From the NCBI GenBank assembly GCA_034670405.1, contig JAXDDX010000212.1:354501-418500 (forward strand): a stretch of DNA of 64,000 nucleotides, in the 5' to 3' direction. Below are positions 58,030 through 64,000 of this stretch, in pieces. A model generated the notes under the pieces. It was not told the origin of the DNA and ran no database searches. It worked only from the letters and a program-made list of their open reading frames with translations. The position numbers and the translations under genes were made by a program. This stretch comes from Hoplostethus atlanticus (Eukaryota > Chordata > Actinopteri > Trachichthyiformes > Trachichthyidae). Position 1 is the stretch's first letter, and every line of letters starts with the position of its first letter.

Positions 58030-58395
58030 TTAAAGCTGCACTAAGCAAGATTTTAATGTAAAAGTTTTATCAGCCTAAATCACAAAGTGTGGCCCATCCC
58101 CACTAATTTAGATACTGTAGATTCACCCTATTGGCCCAAATGAAATTCTGACGTCGGGCATGGACCAATCCAAACTGTCTCCTAAACAGCAATGAGCTCT
58201 GTCCAGAAAAAAGCTGTTGAAACCTGTTGTGAAAAGATGTTATTCTCACTATCTCCATCCTACTAGCCACTAAACCACTTGCCATCATGTTACATGATTT
58301 CTGGGTAATGAAGTCCTTCAAATATTCAAAAATTCAAACGGTTATCTGCCACTCGGGGCCGCCAAAATGTGAAGTTGCCACATGCAGCTTTTTAC
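58030..58395. mobile_element. MITE in septin 7 intron 2
   Basis: Left end TTAAAGCTGCACTAAGCAAG and right end AAGTTGCCACATGCAGCTTTTTA form an imperfect inverted repeat. Non-coding. Confidence 0.5.
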
Positions 58396-61159
58396 ATCTT
58401 GCACTGTATGTGAGATCCCGGCCAACGAATGTGTTGTGCATATTGCGTCAAGTCTGTATATAGTGTGTTATCTGAAATGTAATGTGCATATTCACCATTA
58501 AGTCAAATTCCTCATAGAATGTCCTACGTACGTGAGGAACGGGGGTTTAACATTTCACATCTACAGTATGTTCTTATCCAGAGTGACTTACAGTGAGTCA
58601 CCCATTAGAATAAGGTTTAATTCCTAGATCACCAGAAATGAGTAGAGCAAAGGTCAGGGCCTTAGTGGTCTTGGTATATTCCTGTGACTGTAGAATGACC
58701 ATGTAAAAGTGAAGTGCTTGGAAAATGAATAGCTAGAGGGAGACAGATTTTGTTATTTGATTTTGAGACCCAGCCAGCTAGAGCTCTGAGCCTGAAGACT
58801 GGTTTCAGCAGTGCTGCACTTGGCATAGAAGTGATGTGTGAAAACCCTAGGCTTGACTGAATAGCACAGTGTTATTCCATTGTAGTTTTGGGACAGACAG
58901 CTGGTGGAATATGAGAGGACTAGGCTGTTGCCTACAGGTAACTTGCACTGCATGCAAATTGTGAAGGTGTGTGTTGTGTTAAGCGAGGTCAGACTGGCTG
59001 AAATATGAGCTCCAGTGTGTCTCTCTGCTAAACGTTTCATATTGACAGTTCGTAATGGCAGCCAGCTGGGTTTGTGTGTAGACACCGGCAGCGTGTGTGT
59101 GTGCGTCAGCGTTAGTGTTGTCACGATAACCGAAATGTCGCTAATGGTTCGATACTTCAATGCCGTTTCAAAAGGTTGAATTTAATATTTACTTTTGTTC
59201 AGTAACGTGTTCTGCAAGCTGAAATTCCATGTCAACATCACCTCTAGAGGGCGTATACGTGTATATTGCAATACTTTGAAGAAGAAGAAGGATTGGAGTA
59301 GACGGAGGTGCAGTCTGGCTTGAAGTCAAAATGCTGGTATCGTGTTGACACTGTGTGTGTGTGTGTGTCAGTCATGCCCAGTCGGAGCTCTGGAGCTGTC
59401 AGCCGGTCACTCCCTGAGAAGGAACGCAGTGGAACGCCACCAGAATCTGCTCCTCGAGTGTTTTGTTTTTTTAGCCTCTCTTTTCTCTCTTCCTTCTCTG
59501 ACTAACGCTCATTCTCTCTCTGAATCCGTCTCTCTCCGAGGGGGGAAAAAGCTGCTTCCTGCCCCTTTTGTCCAGCTGGCAGATTGAATAGAAGCTCCTG
59601 GAAAGATTTGCGAGATCCAGCGTCGGTGCACAGAGCCGAGCCGAGCGTTCGGATCAGCAATGCAGAGAGCCGGGAGGAAGCGATGCCCATTTCACGCTGC
59701 TTCTGGTGTGTCACCAGCCCAGTACTTAACAGCCCCAGAGCCTGCGCCTTGCCCAAAGCATCTTATGAGGCGACCAGACCAGAGGCTTTTTAAAACATGA
59801 GCCACACCCTCCGGAGTGTGAACTTGCAAACGGTGCTATGAGTTGCAGCTTGACATGGGACACGTTGCATTGGGGTTTGACTGATATGGCTTTTTGAAAG
59901 AGTGTTCAGTGTTTCTCAGATTTGTATTCTTGTAAGAATTTAGACCATGGGACACTAAAACTCTCGATTGAAACCCAGGATAATAACATTCATGCATTCT
60001 TGTGTGGAATCTCATCATAATCAATCATAATCATCGCATTAGAATCAATTCAAAGTGAAAGGAAAAATCCACCCTTGGATATCAATTTGTGATTTTCTTT
60101 TTTTTTTTAATGCATTCAGGAGTTATTTTGAGACAAAGTGTTGTCATTTTTTGGTGTACCCACTTTCCCTCAACCTGCCTGGTCTACTCTTACTTCATTT
60201 CCCAGAGTGCCTTTCAACAACTCCCAGAGAACAGGCATGAGCTTGTTGCATTCAGCTGTGGGTGTAGGTGGACAGAGCAATAGAGATGCTATCATAGCAC
60301 TGGCATAGTAAGCGCAAGAGAGTTTTTCCAGTCCAAAGTGAGAGTCGCGGCCCTTACTCGCAACATGTTGCGGCTGCATTGCATTCTGGTCTATCTTGGC
60401 TACTGTCGGTGGAGAAATTGGTGCCTCTTCCTCTTCTACGATGCAAATTGGGGAGTCTAGAAAGAAGACCTTGCTGTTGGAGTTTAAGAGTCTTTAACAC
60501 TTTAATAAATGTATGTTATTGAAGAATATTATCAACACGTCAGCCATTATTATAGAAATGTATTATGGAATTTTATCAAATGATTTCATCCCTGCAATTT
60601 GAGGACATCTGGTTGCTCACATGACCTTGAACTGGCCATGACCTTTGAACTGTCTAATAAAGGCAAAAATCCTATTGTGTATTTGAGTGACATGTTGCAT
60701 GCCAGTCAGTTTTGTGGATTATGTCAACTGATTGTCAACTGAGACTTGAGACTTTGGGTTACCAAATAAGAAGAATCAGGTCTGGAATTTCAAGTATCTT
60801 TCAGTATCTTTTTAAAAACCCGATGCGATTGAACGCTACTCCCATCGTCACATTGAACACTGACCAAAGTCTTGAAACCCAGTCAAAAATTAGCCAAGAT
60901 CTGTGAAAAAGTGTGGAATTGCGAATGGAAAATGTGAAATGAGCACTGCGACAACATGGATCCAGTGGACATCGGAACATTAATCTCCAGTTTAGTCCGT
61001 GTGTGATAAGTACAACAGCGCCTCCATTCACGTGACGAGGCCTTTGAATGAACCAGCCTGTAACGTTGAGGATGAGCCTGAATCCTGCTGACAGTCCAGT
61101 AGTAGCCTACTTACTGAGTCTGTCGGCCATGCTGATCTGTGTGCCTGTCTGCCTGTCTG

Positions 61160-61164
<5 letters not shown>

Positions 61165-61198
<34 letters not shown>
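61165..61198. repeat. (GT)n microsatellite
   Basis: GT run following CTGCCTGT tandem words. Confidence 0.9.
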
Positions 61199-61200
<2 letters not shown>

Positions 61201-61615
61201 TGATAAGACGGTCTGACAGGCTTAGGTTTGACCGCCTTACCTACTGACCTTGCCAAGGGGAGGGAGTGAAGGCTTTGGTCCGGTTAATCTACTGGCTTTA
61301 CCAGATGCATACACACAGAAACACACACACACACACACTCTGTTTCAGTGTGTTGACCCATCTGTCTGACAACTCTATCTTCAAATATGAATTCAGAGTT
61401 GGATTTCCCATTAAATGTGTAGTATTCAGATCAAAGATGCCCACAGACAAAGATGAACTCGCCATTTAAACTGTTTTTTTTGTGGGTATAGTAACCATAG
61501 TTCAAGATTCAAGAAGTTTATTTGTCACATACACACACAAGGTGTGCAGTGAAATGTAAAGTGGCAATGCTCAGCAGAAATGTGCAAAGGTCACACTATT
61601 TACAATAAAAAAAAA

Positions 61616-61745
61616 ACAACACAATATTTACAATGTCACAGTAAGAGCTCTATATAAAAACCAACACAATATTTACAATGTCACAGTAAGAGCTCTATAT
61701 AAAAACCAACACAATATTTACAATAAGAGCACTTTATAAAAATAT
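61616..61745. repeat. Tandem repeat of about 46 bp, 2.5 copies
   Basis: Unit contains 'caacacaatatttacaatgtc' and 'agagctctatataaaaac'. Follows a LINE/SINE-like stretch 'attcaagaagtttatttgtcacatac' (61509-61534). Confidence 0.85.
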
Positions 61746-61896
61746 AGTAAAAAAGGGAAATTGTATGTAAATAATATAAATTATAAATTATGTGTAGTCT
61801 TTACCTAAGTGTGTGTGTGCATAAGAGGGGCAGTGTGTGTGTCTTGGTGGGGGCCCTGGTGAGGTCAGAGTTCACAGTCCGGTGTATCACCTTTGT

Positions 61897-61945
61897 GAGT
61901 CTCTTTGGATAAAAGCGTCTGCTAAATGACTGTAATGTAATGTAA
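61897..61945 (+). mobile_element. SINE 3' tail
   Basis: 'tctctttggataaaagcgtctgctaaatgac' followed by TGTAATG repeats is the conserved 3' tail of many fish tRNA-derived SINEs and their partner LINEs. The 5' part was not delimited. Confidence 0.7.
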
Positions 61946-62326
61946 GCGACGTTGGCTCTACAAATTCTTGGAAATCAGAGCTAGAGCTTGTTGTGGGAAA
62001 GGTGATACTCTTGAATCCACACATGCATTCACTTTTTTACTTTTTGGCTCACTGTTTCTTCTACTCAAAACTCCTAGGATGAAAATTAGATTTATTTGAA
62101 AGTTCAAATAGATGATCCAAGCACAAGAAGGGAGGTTAGAAGAAGTGAGGGATAAAACCACAGTACGGTCTGGGACTTATATGCACTGTGGTCCCCCAAT
62201 GCTGGGGTTCCCAAACTTCTTCAGCCCTAGTCTCTACTCCAAAACACTCTGAGCTGGCGAAGAGTCAGCTCAGTTAACCTGAACAAACTGGTAGCTAGCT
62301 AACTAGCCAGCAATCATAATGGCTCT

Positions 62327-62432
62327 GGGCTACACGCAGGTGTGCTTTATAGCCATATAAGACAATATGGGCTACACGCAGGTGTGCTTTATAGCCATAT
62401 AAGACAATATGGGCTACATGCGGGTGTGCTTT
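62327..62432. repeat. 42-bp tandem repeat, 2.5 copies
   Basis: Unit starts gggctacacgcaggtgtgct and ends agacaatat, at 62327-62368, 62369-62410 and a diverging partial copy. Confidence 0.9.
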
Positions 62433-63365
62433 TTCAGGGTTTCAGGCTCCACCTTCTCCACCCTGTTACTCTACTGCCAAACTCTATGTGAATATCAAAT
62501 CCAAGTCAATACTTGTGTCCTTGGAGACAAAGTTCTTCCCAAGTTTGGAGAGCGTGAACTTCTCAAGACACGAGCAGGGAGAACCACCCTGACCGTTTGA
62601 GCTGGGCTGTGTGCTTGACGTTAAGTTAAGGTACCCAGTTAGTTTTCCCATCAGTCTCAACCAGCTCTGTACTATGGACTGTTGCACTGTTGGACACGAT
62701 GCGTCATTCTCGCCATGAATCTTGGGGCTTCGCATCCTCCATTGACAAGTGAACTTCTGGGATCTTTATCTGTCCTCACTTCTTTTGTTTTGGAATCGGA
62801 CTGTTAGATCAAACGCGTCATGGTGGACGCAACAGTGCGTATTGAGAAACAGTGTCTGGCTCCACAAATCCAACATGATGGCGCTCTCCTCCTGGGCTTC
62901 AAACATGCCCATCTAACGTCAACAGGCGTCATCATGGTCCACGATCTATTACAGTCTGCTCTCCTAGTTCAGGCACATTGCAGAACAGGCCTAGTCATTA
63001 TTACGGGACAGCAGCCTGTTTACTAACCTACTTCACAATGAGTCCTCATCGCCCCTGGGCACAACACACAGCACATGTGCATGTTCATGCTTGCACAGTA
63101 AAACCACTGCAGGCAATAGTCTCCGTTTCGCTCTCCTTGCTCATTCTTTTTCTCTCTCTCTATTTTAAGATGCACATGTCTGCTATGACCCAGCACGTGC
63201 TGATTCTGTCAGGTTAAGTTTCAGACTCAGCGGATCACAGTGGAACACTCACTCTCTAATTTTAAAACCCAAGGAAACTGGGTTGTGTCCCTCCAAGGCT
63301 CCTGTAGTCAGCCCATCAGGACCATGAATGTGAACCTGTCTACCGACTGAGTCTAGGTTGGATTC

Positions 63366-63369
<4 letters not shown>

Positions 63370-63400
<31 letters not shown>

Positions 63401-63412
63401 TGTGAGTGTGAG
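63370..63412. repeat. (GT)n microsatellite
   Basis: GT run ending GAGTGTGAGTGTGAG. Confidence 0.9.
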
Positions 63413-63651
63413 ATCCTTATCATTGCCAAAGCAATGACCTTTGCCCCCTGTTGCAGCCAGTCCCATCTATCCTTAACAATGGAGCTTATCTTTCCAACAG
63501 TCTGGCCTTCAGCAAACACAACACAACTCACATCACTCTTCCCCTCTCTCTCGCTCTTTCTGTCTCACTCTTTCCCCCCCTCACGTCTGCATGTTACCCA
63601 GATGTCTCATTTTACACAGTCTGGTTCCAGCCTCACATACATGTCCATTAG

Positions 63652-63654
<3 letters not shown>

Positions 63655-63710
<56 letters not shown>

Positions 63711-63723
63711 GGGGGGGGGGGGG
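63655..63723. repeat. (GT)n followed by a G homopolymer
   Basis: About 26 GT units directly followed by about 16 G. The junction is prone to sequencing error. Confidence 0.9.
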
Positions 63724-64000
63724 TTGGCTGCTAGCTAGAGAGCCCATCAGGATGTGATGGGGGCCAGCTGCTGCCCCAGGGCTCATTCTGACTATTGGGG
63801 GAGAGGGGGAGAGAGAGAGGGAGGGAAGGAGGAATGTCAGGAATCCCATGGGAAAAACACTGACCGTTTGTTTGTTTGTTTTTCTTTCTTTCTATCACTC
63901 CAGCTTGATATGTCTTCCTATATATCTATATATGGGACATAGCTGTATTCCTGCTTTTACTGTGTGTCTGCGACATGTTAAAGCCTAACTCCAGCCATTT

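Larger units (their letters stand above)
56372..64000 (+). other. septin7: Septin 7 intron 2 (continues beyond window)
   Basis: No further septin exon (GESGLGKST expected next) was found. It contains a MITE with ends TTAAAGCTGCACTAAGC and TTGCCACATGCAGCTTTTTA (58030-58395), a repeat with 'tatccagagtgacttacagt' (58577-58597), a dispersed repeat (59938-60080), GT runs, short tandem repeats at 61.6 and 62.3 kb, and a SINE tail (61897-61945). Confidence 0.8.

Noticed and set aside
56372-64000. Search for further septin 7 exons (P-loop GESGLGKST)
   Set aside because: No segment encoding the P-loop or later septin motifs was seen, so the gene must continue beyond the window.

Overview
The window is nuclear DNA of a ray-finned (teleost) fish. 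Evidence: intron-containing vertebrate genes (sphingomyelin phosphodiesterase 3, a CC chemokine, septin 7) in long AT-rich non-coding DNA packed with dinucleotide microsatellites, Ty3/Gypsy-type LTR fragments, TTAA-bounded and hAT-like MITEs and fish-type SINE/LINE tails. Nothing bacterial, no operons, and no tRNA or rRNA genes were recognised. Species cannot be named from the sequence.

Layout. 1-12.2 kb: upstream intergenic DNA with a 45-bp minisatellite (1.63-2.54 kb), a solo LTR with a perfect 5-bp target duplication nested in a MITE (6.86-7.73 kb) and a decayed TIR transposon (8.55-9.66 kb). 12.19-37.96 kb: smpd3 (neutral sphingomyelinase 2) on the plus strand. Nine coding exons join in frame to a predicted 731-residue protein. 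Intron 3 (12.4 kb) holds an internally deleted LTR retroelement, a near-perfect 76-bp hairpin and several arrays. Intron 6 (4.6 kb) is almost entirely a CAGACA-type array and contains an indel-rich ghost copy of exon 7 and its flanks, which looks like an assembly artefact. 38-46.6 kb: 3' flank with two more copies of the minisatellite-bearing TTAA element and a 0.7-kb GATA array. 46.71-48.11 kb: a complete three-exon CC chemokine gene with TATA box, AU-rich 3' UTR and poly(A) signal. 50.45 kb to the right edge: the 5' end of a septin 7 gene (putative exon 1, firm exon 2). Its GTPase exons lie beyond the window.

The three genes do not form a pathway. smpd3 makes ceramide at the inner leaflet of the plasma and Golgi membranes, the chemokine is a secreted leukocyte attractant, and septin 7 is a core filament GTPase. 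The most unusual observations are eight Cys-Pro-x-His repeats in the smpd3 linker, the ghost exon in intron 6, a retroelement with authentic ends and target duplication but palindromes at both internal junctions, a transposon family whose core is a 45-bp tandem repeat, and a diverged tandem duplication just inside septin 7 intron 1. No wholly new multi-gene system was found. The novelty lies in repeat architecture and one protein insertion.
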